From a virus: DNA of 20,516 nt. This document shows positions 9,363 to 17,086 of the stretch, in pieces. The notes under the pieces were generated by a model. It saw nothing but the letters and a program-made list of their open reading frames with translations. It was not told where the DNA came from and ran no database searches. Position numbers and translations under genes: made by a program. The first letter of the stretch is position 1. Each line of letters starts with the position of its first letter. Where the stretch lies: IMG/VR virus record IMGVR_UViG_3300037189_010336, positions 1-20,516 of that record. The stretch is one strand, 5' to 3'.

Positions 9363-12300
9363 TGTTTCAGAATGATGATTTATTAAATCATATAGAAACT
9401 AGTTCTTCTATAAAAACACAGTCAGTGGTAATTGCTGAATGGAACATGAATATCCCATCAAACATGTTGCAAATTGGAAATTATAGATACAGACCAAACC
9501 AATCAGACTCAGTATATAGCGCCTTACCAAATACCTTTGATTTAACAGACTCTGGAAATTCAACTGGTGCTGTAAAATATTATACTGATGCAACCGATTC
9601 AGATGTTGTTATTGATGGAGGTTTTGATGATAATAATGAACCAACAACACTGACATCATATAAAGAAAAACTAAAGATGCTTTATTCTTTAGAAGATTGC
9701 TTTAAACCTTTTAGACCTAGATCTGGCATAAATAAAGCAACATATCTTAATGGCAAGTATTTGCATAACCCAAATATCAACATGGCAAAAAGACCAAGAT
9801 ATTATATGTCTGATAAAAATGATGCTTTTAAATATTGGACATCGTTTAGAACAGAAAACGGTATAGAATACGGTATTTCAAATAAGATAGTCGGCAATAG
9901 ATATCACATAGAAGATACAGTTCCATTTATTGTATATAAAGAAAAAATGCCAGTAAATAGAATAGTCGTAAAGATGCAAACAAATGTTGGAGACCTTGAC
10001 TACGGAACATTTTCTAACTCTGCAACAACATTTTTAGACCCATACTACGGAGAACAAAATAAAACAATTCCTTTAAAATGGAAGATTCAAGTTTTAAAAA
10101 ATAATAACTGGGTAGATGCTATTTCATTTTCAGACAGCGATAAGCGTAAAGATGGAACAGCAATAATAAAATCAGATGGTTATCTAGAGGTATCATATGG
10201 ACTAATTGTTCCAGATCGATATCGCTCAATATTTTTGTTTTCTGGCGAACTAGCATCTGAGACACTATTGACTAAACTTCCCAATGAAGGAGAGGCATAT
10301 TTAGTTTCTGCAAATGATTCAGAACTTGGTGCTTTTCATATTTGGTATAAGGGAAATTGGGAAACATTTACTCCAAATTATGGTTGGCAAGTTGCAGATC
10401 CAGAAACTGATAGACTTACAAACTTTGTAACAGATTTAACAAGCCCCCCAAGTTATTTGGCAGAATATGACACTGTGGTTAGATATAAAGAATTTGAATA
10501 TATTTCTGGAATCAGACTAGTTATAGATACCATGAGCAAGTTTGACTGTGCATTTGATTTAATTGAGTTATCCCCAAGACTTGCAGTCGATCTATCTGAA
10601 AAGGTGTTAGAGTTTTCAGTCAATAAGAGTGCTTCAGATTTAGGAGTAAGTGGATTACCAGTTGGACAATTACTTGCATCTACTGGAAAATTAAGTCTTT
10701 TTGATTTTGATAATGCATTCAACTCTAATAATACTGATAGCATAATCAGTAATTATGTTTCAAAAAATATTCAAATTAAAATGTATGAGTCGATTACTGG
10801 TCCAGATAATTACTCATATTTTATTCCTATCAAGACAATGTACTCAGATGGTTTTCCAAAACTAGATAATGCAGCAAAGCATGTTTCTTTAGATCTTAGA
10901 GATCTATATTTTTATTTTGAATCTCAAACAGCACCACAGATACTTTCAACAAGCACATCTGTAAGTTCGGCAGTATCTCTACTTCTAGACTCTATTGGAT
11001 TTTCTAACTATGTATTTAAGCGTGTTGATGGAGAAGCAGAAGTTATCATTCCGTACTTCTTTATTCCGCCAGATAAGAGCATTGCACAAGTTCTTCAAGA
11101 TATTGCAATCTCAACTCAGACAGCAATGTTCTTTGATGAATTTAATAACTTTGTAATGATGAGTAAAAACTATATTATGCCATCTATTGCAGAAAGACAA
11201 ACAGACATAACGCTATTTGGATCAATTGACTATGAGGATTCAGGTGTAGTTAAGAATCAAAACACTAATTTGAAACTAGCAAATGTTATAGAACTAACAT
11301 CACAAAATAACGATGTATATAATGATGGAAAAATAACATACACTACAAGACATATTCAAAGATCAATTGGAAGCATTAAGCAGGCAAGCCTAGTTGATAA
11401 TGAAAAAACTTGGATATACAAGCCAGTATTGTTATGGGAAGTTTCTGGAACCGAAAACACAAAGTCGATAAATAGTGAGGTGGGCAATCAGTCAACATAT
11501 ATGCTTAGCGCCATCCCTCTAAACTCAACTCTCTCTGATGCCGTACCTACAGTATCAAATAATCAGATACTTAATAATGTTATGGATCTTGGTGAAGGAG
11601 TTTATTGGATAACTAGATACAATGGATACTTCTATTCTAATAGTGAAATAATTAAGTATGATGCTGTTCAGTATAATGTTTCTGGAACTGGGGATGTTTG
11701 GATTAATGATGTTCAGGAATATGATAAGTATTTTTCAGCGCTACCATTTAATGGGAAGATATATCCAACAGGATTAGTTAGAATATATTCTGAGCCAGAT
11801 TATGAAGAAGTAAATGGCATAGTTAAATTAAAAAATGGAACTGTAGCAAAACATGGTAGAGGGCAATTCGGCACACCAGTTACAACTCATCATGCAGGAT
11901 TAAACCCATACTGGTCTAATAATAGCAATGTTCGTGGCTGCACTATGCAGTCTAAGTACTTGTTTAAAACTAACCAAACGCTTCCAGTTACATATATTGG
12001 CCCAGCAGGTGTTAACAATACTCTTGCACAAAAAACAACCAGAAATGGTGTTATCAAAAATTTCTTGTCATCAAAGTATATCTCTGAATCAAATCTAAAT
12101 ACAATGGTTGCAACACAGTCTGGAACAATTCAGTCATCTGCACTAGTTATGAATGGTCCAGGATTTACAACCACAGAGTCTCCAATAGATTTTATTTCAT
12201 ATGTCTATAAACCACTAACTGATAGTTATAAACATTTTGGAACTAGAATGAGAATTATTGGCAAGATTGAAAATGATGCTAATCGTGGACAAACACCAGT

Positions 12301-13651
12301 AGGTGCATCAACTTACTTTATAGTTCCAGGAACAACTCCAGATAAAAATATTACTATTGCTGGTGGCTCAGGTGGGCTTGGGGTTATGCTTAATCCAGCA
12401 ACAAACAATGGATATTATTTTGAAATCATCGCCCTGGGTGCAAACAATTTAAATGATACTCAAAAAGATAATGTTAACAATATTATGTTTTATAAAATAA
12501 AGAACTCTGATACTGGTGCGGTACCAGTAAAGTTATGGGAAGGTCTTACTAACATTATTGTTGATGATGGAAAATTTACTGGACAATATAGAATGGCCTC
12601 TGAAGAAAATCCAACGGTATATGATTTATCTGTAGAGTATCAAAACATAGGTGCAAAGAGAAGATTCTTTCTTTATATAAATAACAACCTAGTTGCAACA
12701 GTAGATGATCCTGAGCCACTTCCAGTTTACAATAATATGGCACTATTTGTTCGTGGATCATCAAGAGTGATGTTTGAAAATGTTTATGCTTTGACTAACA
12801 ACTATACACAAAACACATCATTTAAACTGGATACACCTGTTAACTCAGTATTTGGTGATTCAGAACTAAATGCTAATGACTCATTTAGAAAATATGCAAT
12901 GAGTGGAATCGTTCAGTCAACATATTTATCTGGTATTAGTTCTTATCAGCCACCAGAGCATAAGATGTATTTTGAAGAATTTGGAACAATAATGAGAGAG
13001 GCAGCATCATTTAATGTAAGATACGATAAAGCATATCCTGCCCTCTACGCAAAGATGTCTCCTACATTTAATAGAATTAAGGGATACACAGTCTCTGGGT
13101 TTAGGGCGGGATCTTATGGAGCAGAGTTCCTAATTTTTAATGCAACTGATACAGCATTAAGCCTTGATGAAACAAGTGGAAACTATTTAAGAATTCAAGG
13201 TATAACATTTACACAGCAATCAAATAACGACTTGACGGTAGATGAATATTTTTCAAAGAATAGCGATTTCTCAGATCCACAATTTAACGGAACTACGCTT
13301 GTATCATATCCAAACAAAGTTGCAAAAGATTATGAGGATATCAAGTTAAGCAGAATGTCCTACGGTAAAAAGGATTTTAATCTACAGGTTGAATATATTC
13401 AAACACAGGATGATGCAAATAATTTAATGTCTTGGATTATTAAGAAGATAATGAAGCCAAGAAAGTCTGCTGGTGTAAAAATCTTTGCAAACCCAATGAT
13501 ACAATTAGGAGATATTGTTACATTAGACTATGTTGAGCATGGTGTAGATATAATTGGAAGCACTGACTCAAGGTTTGTTGTTTATAATATTGAATATTCA
13601 AGAAATCAGTCTGGACCAGAAATGACAGTATTTTTAAGTGAGGTAGTGTAA
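9362..13651 (+). CDS. Tail-tip hub / large minor tail protein with binding modules
   Basis: At 1429 aa this is the second largest protein and most likely the central tail-tip (hub) protein. Residues about 1-400 look beta-rich and include a short module near 305-340 (LPNEGEAYLV, then HIWYKGNWETF) like small repeats in tail fibres. Residues about 415-610 hold the region I associate with hub proteins: SVNKSASDLG, GLPVGQLLASTGKLSLFD, LDLRDLYFYFE and TQTAMFFDEFNNFVMMS. Residues about 940-1145 resemble a concanavalin-like (LamG-type) sandwich with KRRFFLYINNNLVATVDD, suggesting glycan binding. The C-terminus (about 1367-1429) has IQLGDIVTLDY and a closing TVFLSEVV strand, a common hub ending. No catalytic motif for peptidoglycan cleavage was recognised. 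The start ATG overlaps the upstream stop, with GAAGAGG at 9351-9357 as ribosome binding site. The structural role is well supported; the binding specificity is unknown. Confidence 0.8.
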   Translation: MFQNDDLLNHIETSSSIKTQSVVIAEWNMNIPSNMLQIGNYRYRPNQSDSVYSALPNTFDLTDSGNSTGAVKYYTDATDSDVVIDGGFDDNNEPTTLTSYKEKLKMLYSLEDCFKPFRPRSGINKATYLNGKYLHNPNINMAKRPRYYMSDKNDAFKYWTSFRTENGIEYGISNKIVGNRYHIEDTVPFIVYKEKMPVNRIVVKMQTNVGDLDYGTFSNSATTFLDPYYGEQNKTIPLKWKIQVLKNNNWVDAISFSDSDKRKDGTAIIKSDGYLEVSYGLIVPDRYRSIFLFSGELASETLLTKLPNEGEAYLVSANDSELGAFHIWYKGNWETFTPNYGWQVADPETDRLTNFVTDLTSPPSYLAEYDTVVRYKEFEYISGIRLVIDTMSKFDCAFDLIELSPRLAVDLSEKVLEFSVNKSASDLGVSGLPVGQLLASTGKLSLFDFDNAFNSNNTDSIISNYVSKNIQIKMYESITGPDNYSYFIPIKTMYSDGFPKLDNAAKHVSLDLRDLYFYFESQTAPQILSTSTSVSSAVSLLLDSIGFSNYVFKRVDGEAEVIIPYFFIPPDKSIAQVLQDIAISTQTAMFFDEFNNFVMMSKNYIMPSIAERQTDITLFGSIDYEDSGVVKNQNTNLKLANVIELTSQNNDVYNDGKITYTTRHIQRSIGSIKQASLVDNEKTWIYKPVLLWEVSGTENTKSINSEVGNQSTYMLSAIPLNSTLSDAVPTVSNNQILNNVMDLGEGVYWITRYNGYFYSNSEIIKYDAVQYNVSGTGDVWINDVQEYDKYFSALPFNGKIYPTGLVRIYSEPDYEEVNGIVKLKNGTVAKHGRGQFGTPVTTHHAGLNPYWSNNSNVRGCTMQSKYLFKTNQTLPVTYIGPAGVNNTLAQKTTRNGVIKNFLSSKYISESNLNTMVATQSGTIQSSALVMNGPGFTTTESPIDFISYVYKPLTDSYKHFGTRMRIIGKIENDANRGQTPVGASTYFIVPGTTPDKNITIAGGSGGLGVMLNPATNNGYYFEIIALGANNLNDTQKDNVNNIMFYKIKNSDTGAVPVKLWEGLTNIIVDDGKFTGQYRMASEENPTVYDLSVEYQNIGAKRRFFLYINNNLVATVDDPEPLPVYNNMALFVRGSSRVMFENVYALTNNYTQNTSFKLDTPVNSVFGDSELNANDSFRKYAMSGIVQSTYLSGISSYQPPEHKMYFEEFGTIMREAASFNVRYDKAYPALYAKMSPTFNRIKGYTVSGFRAGSYGAEFLIFNATDTALSLDETSGNYLRIQGITFTQQSNNDLTVDEYFSKNSDFSDPQFNGTTLVSYPNKVAKDYEDIKLSRMSYGKKDFNLQVEYIQTQDDANNLMSWIIKKIMKPRKSAGVKIFANPMIQLGDIVTLDYVEHGVDIIGSTDSRFVVYNIEYSRNQSGPEMTVFLSEVV

Positions 13652-14145
13652 TGGCAACAGACGCAATAGCAAATCAACCATTAGCAACATCTTCTACAGC
13701 ATCGGCATCCTCAGTTAAAATTGCCACACCAGAACTAGTTGCATTAAGCAATAAGCCATTAGATATTGACATAATGGCAGACCTAATATTTGAAAATATT
13801 GGGGGGCAAGAATTAATAAACATAGCAAGAAATGATATTATTAATGGACAAGATGTGCTGTATAGCCCTATTACAAATATGCAAAATATATATCTGCAAT
13901 ATAATCCTAATAATATAGTTAGACTTCAGGATACAGCGGATACATATTTTAAGAATTTTCCTATCAGATTTGAATCAAAGTCTCCAACAGTTGGAACTGG
14001 TCCCAATGGCGAGATAGTTTATATTGATTCAACTACTGGAGATCTTGTTATAAATGTTTATAATCTTGAGCCTGGAGAGCAGGTAGATGTCCAGATATTG
14101 AACTCTGGAGACTTCCTTGATGGTACAATATATGGAGTGGAGTAA
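13651..14145 (+). CDS. Probable tail-tip protein of unknown function
   Basis: I do not recognise this 164-aa protein as a named family. It begins with a low-complexity Ala/Ser/Thr stretch (residues about 1-25), continues with a helical segment around DIMADLIFENIGGQELINIA, and ends with a beta-rich half containing FPIRFESKSP, LVINVYNLEPGEQVDVQIL and an acidic tail. No cysteines, signal peptide or membrane segment are evident. It overlaps the hub gene stop by one base and carries GAGG at 13640-13643 as ribosome binding site, so it is co-translated with tail genes. It is followed after 2 bases by a fibre-like gene. A virion component that connects fibres to the tip, or assists their assembly, is a reasonable guess from this position only. 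Confidence 0.5.
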   Translation: MATDAIANQPLATSSTASASSVKIATPELVALSNKPLDIDIMADLIFENIGGQELINIARNDIINGQDVLYSPITNMQNIYLQYNPNNIVRLQDTADTYFKNFPIRFESKSPTVGTGPNGEIVYIDSTTGDLVINVYNLEPGEQVDVQILNSGDFLDGTIYGVE

Positions 14146-14147
14146 TA

Positions 14148-15296
14148 ATGATAACTAATACTGGTAAAAATATTTTAGCAAAGTATCTTGTTGGGCAGGC
14201 ACCAGCCTACGCCTCATATATTGCTATTGGATGTGGAGCAACACCACTAGATACAACAGATACGCTTGGTGACTACTCAAGCAAAGATTCTTTAGATTTT
14301 GAAATGTTTCGTGTTCCAATCACATCTCGTGGATATGTTGTAGAGAATGGTCAGTCAAAGATTGTATTTACAGCAGAACTTCCAACAGAAGAAAGATACG
14401 AGATTACAGAAGTTGGACTGTGGTCCGCTGGCGCAAACCCAACAGCGGGAGCCTATGACAGTAAAACAATTTATTCATTTAGCACAAATGAAAACTGGGA
14501 AGACCATGTTACAGATGAAACATCTTATCAGGTAGTATCTAAATATGGACCACTAGATGATAGCGATGCAGATAATATTATTAATGATATAACAGTAACA
14601 AGGGGTGGATCTTCTGTTGTTACAAAAACATTTCAGACAAATGCAGATAATAAAATTTTTACAAATCAAGAAAGAGCATCAAGATATGAGCGTTGTCGAT
14701 TTTTAAATAACATAATGGTTATTCGTGGAGATCATGCAGATTTAGATGTTTCTGGAAATCATTTAGTTGTTAATAACTCAACATCAGATCACCTTCACCT
14801 TACTGGCGCTGCTTTAGATTTCAATAAAAACTCACCAACTGATGAATTGAAATTGGCATTTGCTGTTTTTAATAAAGACGGAGAGTCTAGTATTCAGCCA
14901 GATGAAGTTAGAATACTTCTTGAGTTTGCTTCATCAGATATACATGGAACAGGCCAATGGGCAAGATTTGAAGTAATCCTTGATGAGGTAGATTTTTCTA
15001 CAAATAGATATTTTGTTATAAAAAAGCAGTTGCAGGAACTATACAAGAGTTCTGCATTTACATGGAATGCAATAGATCTTGTAAAGTTTTATGTTACTGT
15101 AATAAAAAATAATGAACCTAGCAGTGATTATTATGTTGGATTAGATGCCTTGAGGCTAGAAAATAAAACATCTGCTAACCCAATTTATGGACTTACTGGT
15201 TACTCTGTAATTAAAAATACAGGTGCAGAAACAATTATAAAGTTTGCTAATACAACAAACCATATTGAGTTTAGATTTGGAATGGATGTTTTGTAA
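14148..15296 (+). CDS. Tail fibre-like protein, collar-type N-terminus
   Basis: The first hundred or so residues of this 382-aa protein resemble the N-terminal attachment domain of phage tail-collar fibres: ASYIAIGCGATPLDTTDT, then FRVPITS, IVFTAELPTEE and YEITEVGLW. That order (IAIG, small threonine-rich turn, R-hydrophobic-P, F-A-LP, ITEVGLW) is characteristic. Residues about 190-360 look like a separate beta-sandwich, with ARFEVILDEVDFS, YYVGLDALRLEN and KFYVTVIKNNE, which I read as a possible carbohydrate-binding jelly roll. A role in host recognition follows from this layout and from the fibre-like neighbours. The start has GTGGAG at 14137-14142, 5 bases before the ATG, and lies 2 bases after the preceding stop. 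The last base is shared with the next start. The fibre assignment is fairly good; receptor and oligomer state are not visible. Confidence 0.7.
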   Translation: MITNTGKNILAKYLVGQAPAYASYIAIGCGATPLDTTDTLGDYSSKDSLDFEMFRVPITSRGYVVENGQSKIVFTAELPTEERYEITEVGLWSAGANPTAGAYDSKTIYSFSTNENWEDHVTDETSYQVVSKYGPLDDSDADNIINDITVTRGGSSVVTKTFQTNADNKIFTNQERASRYERCRFLNNIMVIRGDHADLDVSGNHLVVNNSTSDHLHLTGAALDFNKNSPTDELKLAFAVFNKDGESSIQPDEVRILLEFASSDIHGTGQWARFEVILDEVDFSTNRYFVIKKQLQELYKSSAFTWNAIDLVKFYVTVIKNNEPSSDYYVGLDALRLENKTSANPIYGLTGYSVIKNTGAETIIKFANTTNHIEFRFGMDVL

Positions 15297-15733
15297 TGGC
15301 TGATGCTGGTGTTAAAAAGGTAATTATTAAAAAAGAAGATCTTCCAGCATTTCATGGAAATACACAACAGTATTCTGTTAGATATAGGATAGTCTCTGAA
15401 GACAAGAACAGATATTCTCACTGGTCTCCATACTATTCAGTTGCTGCGCCAACTGCACCTACAACAGAGTATTCCGCTACTGTAACTAATAGCACTATTA
15501 ATGTTGTTTGGTCAAAGCCAACGGGATCTGAAATAAAAAACTATTATGTTTATTTCAAGATAAATGGTGGTGCATGGACATATATTGCTGCAACAACATC
15601 TACTCAATTTTCAACACTACTACAAAACACTGTTTCCACTATACAGGTTGCCGTACAAGTTCCAACATATCCAAAGTCATACTTTGCATCAGCAGCATTA
15701 TTTACCTCTCCAGAAATAGAAGTAATGGTATAA
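15296..15733 (+). CDS. Fibronectin type III-like tail protein
   Basis: The 145-aa product has a central domain (about residues 50-145) with the strand pattern of a fibronectin type III fold: APTAPTTEYSATVTNSTINV, then VWSKPTGSEIKNYYVYFKI, a WTYIAATTSTQFSTLL stretch and a closing VAVQVPT segment. The tryptophan-proline and YYVY spacing fits that family. The N-terminal 45 residues (VKKVIIKKEDLPAF, RYRIVSEDKNRYSHWSP) read like an FN3-related leading strand set, so two partial domains are possible. FN3 domains are common as add-ons on phage tail proteins and are thought to aid surface attachment. The ATG overlaps the fibre gene stop by one base and has only a weak GGA upstream, so expression is probably by translational coupling. 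The stop TAA lies inside the TATAAT of the following putative promoter. Confidence 0.7.
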   Translation: MADAGVKKVIIKKEDLPAFHGNTQQYSVRYRIVSEDKNRYSHWSPYYSVAAPTAPTTEYSATVTNSTINVVWSKPTGSEIKNYYVYFKINGGAWTYIAATTSTQFSTLLQNTVSTIQVAVQVPTYPKSYFASAALFTSPEIEVMV

Positions 15734-15734
15734 T
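15726..15734 (+). promoter_or_regulatory. Putative extended -10 promoter for a leaderless transcript
   Basis: TGGTATAAT is an extended -10 element (TG-N-TATAAT). It ends 9 bases before the ATG at 15744, so a transcript starting at the usual 6-9 bases downstream would begin at or next to the start codon. No Shine-Dalgarno-like sequence precedes that ATG and the gene is not overlapped by its neighbour. I could not place a good -35 hexamer at 16-18 bases. TATAAT also occurs by chance in AT-rich DNA, so the support comes from its position. Confidence 0.4.
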
Positions 15735-15743
15735 AGAATAACT

Positions 15744-16187
15744 ATGGCAAAAATTCCACTTCCAGAAAGAGGTCAACCTCTAGATGTAACATATATTTCA
15801 CAACTTGCTCAGGCAGTTAATGAAATCTCATCAGATGTATCTTCAGCAACATATAAGTATACATCTGTAGACACACCAACTGCTGGAAGACAAAATGTCA
15901 AATCCTCTGAGGCAAGAGTAATTGGTGGATATGTAAATGTTATTAATAGTGGATCAATTACAGCAGGCGAAGAAAAATCATTTGTTTATGATTTCTCTGG
16001 AGAATTTAAGTATGCTCCTGTAGCAACTGCAACACCAATTAACATTGGAAATACGGTTGCTGGAAAAAATGTAACAGTAGTTCTTAAAAGTATAACTACC
16101 TCTGGAGTTGAGGGTATTGTTAGATTTAATACATCTGGAGATGTATCAATTGCTGTTAACCTAATAGTTATCGGCATACCAAACTAA
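15744..16187 (+). CDS. Tail fibre or tip accessory protein, possible H-type lectin-like domain
   Basis: This 147-aa protein starts with KIPLPERGQPLDVTYISQLA, a helix-forming N-terminus that in structural proteins often mediates attachment. Its C-terminal half is beta-rich: KSFVYDFSGEFKYAPVATA, a NVTVVLKSITTSGVEGIVRF stretch and a closing AVNLIVIGIPN strand. The pattern of an aromatic-plus-proline turn, a V-x-V-x-L strand, then a T-T-S-G-V turn is reminiscent of H-type lectin (discoidin-II-like) domains, which bind sugars; I treat this as a tentative likeness. The gene is separated from the one before it by 10 bases and lacks a Shine-Dalgarno, and it appears to have its own -10 element. Its stop overlaps the zinc-ribbon gene by one base. 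It is probably a virion protein, the last of the tail module. Confidence 0.6.
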   Translation: MAKIPLPERGQPLDVTYISQLAQAVNEISSDVSSATYKYTSVDTPTAGRQNVKSSEARVIGGYVNVINSGSITAGEEKSFVYDFSGEFKYAPVATATPINIGNTVAGKNVTVVLKSITTSGVEGIVRFNTSGDVSIAVNLIVIGIPN

Positions 16188-16378
16188 TGTTAAAATGTTT
16201 TAGATGCAACGGTAGAATGTTTATTGATAGACAGTACAGTACCATCTCACACCTTGAGATATATTGTATGAAATGTGGCTCAAGAAGTTTCTTTCATCCG
16301 CCACAAGAATCTATGGAGGGCGCATGGCTGTTAAAAAAGGAACTATTGCGAGTGAAGGCTACAATGTCCTCCCTGTAA
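16187..16378 (+). CDS. Small zinc-ribbon protein
   Basis: The 63-aa protein carries two Cys-x2-Cys knuckles, at residues 4-7 (CFRC) and 27-30 (CMKC), separated by 19 residues. This is the layout of a zinc ribbon that would fold around one metal ion and could bind nucleic acid or another protein. The C-terminal third is helical and charged (GAWLLKKELLRVK). It has no catalytic residues or signal peptide. The ATG overlaps the preceding TAA and there is no Shine-Dalgarno, so translation is coupled. Its last 55 bases are also read, in another frame, as the start of the helix-turn-helix gene. Function cannot be named; a small regulatory or structural metal-binding protein fits. Confidence 0.75.
   Translation: MLKCFRCNGRMFIDRQYSTISHLEIYCMKCGSRSFFHPPQESMEGAWLLKKELLRVKATMSSL
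16315..16320 (+). promoter_or_regulatory. Shine-Dalgarno within the zinc-ribbon gene, for the helix-turn-helix gene
   Basis: GGAGGG at 16315-16320 is the strongest ribosome-binding-like sequence near here and precedes the ATG at 16324 by 3 bases. The spacing is short but this ATG gives a clean N-terminus (MAVKKG). It lies inside the coding sequence of the zinc-ribbon gene, in a different frame. A TTG at 16264 and an ATG at 16273 in the same frame lack comparable support. Confidence 0.5.
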
Positions 16379-16866
16379 TTACAGGCAATAAAAAAGTTTG
16401 GTTTCTTAATGGAGACCTAGTTAGAATTCATCATCTAAATAAATCCAATGGAATTATGTCTGTTTATAATATTACAAAAGATCAAATTGAAAGTTGTTTA
16501 ATTAATGATTTTAAAAAGAAAAGAGAACGAGCATATACAGTTGGAGAGACTGCTGATTTAGTTAATCGTCATAAAAAATATATGCCATCATTAATGAAGC
16601 GTGGTGTAATACCTTTTCCAATGGGTTCACAAAAAGGTGGTGCAAGAGGTTTTCGTGTAAGATCATATTACTCTGAATCACAAGTAAAAGAGATACGTGA
16701 TATACTTGCTTCATATCATATGGGTAGACCACGCAAAGATAAATTAATAACAAATGATATTACGCCCAGCAAGCAAGAGTTGACAAGAAGAATGGGCGAT
16801 GGTATACTTACATATACGAGAACAGAAGATGGACGATTTATTCCAGTGTGGAGTGAATCTATTTAA
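16324..16866 (+). CDS. MerR/excisionase-like helix-turn-helix DNA-binding protein
   Basis: Starting at ATG 16324 the protein has 180 aa. Around residues 60-110 it has a winged helix-turn-helix of the MerR/excisionase type: AYTVGETADLVNRHKKYM (helix, turn, helix), a basic wing VIPFPMGSQKGGARGFRV, then YYSESQVKEIRDIL. It is followed by a basic RPRKDK stretch that could contact the DNA minor groove. The N-terminal 55 residues include VWFLNGDLVRIHHLN, a small beta-rich region whose role I do not know. Such proteins are sequence-specific transcription regulators or DNA-architectural factors. It could control the switch between tail and replication transcription, but that is inference. A longer version from the TTG at 16264 would add 20 residues lacking family character. 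The stop is followed after 13 bases by the next gene. Confidence 0.7.
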   Translation: MAVKKGTIASEGYNVLPVITGNKKVWFLNGDLVRIHHLNKSNGIMSVYNITKDQIESCLINDFKKKRERAYTVGETADLVNRHKKYMPSLMKRGVIPFPMGSQKGGARGFRVRSYYSESQVKEIRDILASYHMGRPRKDKLITNDITPSKQELTRRMGDGILTYTRTEDGRFIPVWSESI

Positions 16867-16867
16867 C

Positions 16868-16873
16868 GAAGGG
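16868..16873 (+). promoter_or_regulatory. Shine-Dalgarno for the 68-aa gene
   Basis: GAAGGG lies 6 bases before the ATG at 16880. It supports that ATG rather than an in-frame upstream ATG at 16799, which is buried in the helix-turn-helix gene and would add 27 residues. Confidence 0.65.
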
Positions 16874-16879
16874 TATGAA

Positions 16880-17086
16880 ATGCAAAACGAAGAAACAAAG
16901 GTATCTGTTACACTTGGATACACGCTTAATCTTGGTAACTTTCAATCACTAAGACTTGATCTTGGTATTATTGATAGTAAGCGTGACGGAGAAAATACAA
17001 ACGATGCATTTGAGCGTGTGTATAAGTTTGTTGAAGATAAGTTAACTGAAAAGATTAACGAAGCAAAGGCTGAGATTAACGAATAA
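16880..17086 (+). CDS. Small conserved-looking phage protein, function unknown
   Basis: The 68-aa protein has a beta-rich start, VSVTLGYTLNLGNFQSLRLD, then a turn rich in D/E/N and a C-terminal helix with a regular heptad-like pattern (VYKFVEDKLTEKINEAKAEI). The NLGNFQSLR pattern, with aromatic and glycine residues at fixed places, looks conserved and I associate it with small phage proteins of unknown role, although I cannot name a family. It is acidic and has no cysteines or signal peptide. It lies between a DNA-binding regulator and the gene preceding the helicase, and its stop overlaps the next ATG by one base. An accessory role in replication or gene control is a guess from context. Confidence 0.65.
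   Translation: MQNEETKVSVTLGYTLNLGNFQSLRLDLGIIDSKRDGENTNDAFERVYKFVEDKLTEKINEAKAEINE

Noticed and set aside
4405-13588. Other TATAAT occurrences (for example 4405, 11672 and 13583) as promoters
   Set aside because: They lie in the middle of genes at no meaningful distance from a start and are expected by chance in AT-rich DNA.
16264-16323. Upstream TTG start for the helix-turn-helix protein
   Set aside because: It adds 20 residues with no family character and no ribosome binding site; ATG 16324 has GGAGGG before it.
16799-16879. Upstream ATG for the 68-aa protein
   Set aside because: It is buried in the helix-turn-helix gene, whereas ATG 16880 has GAAGGG at good spacing.
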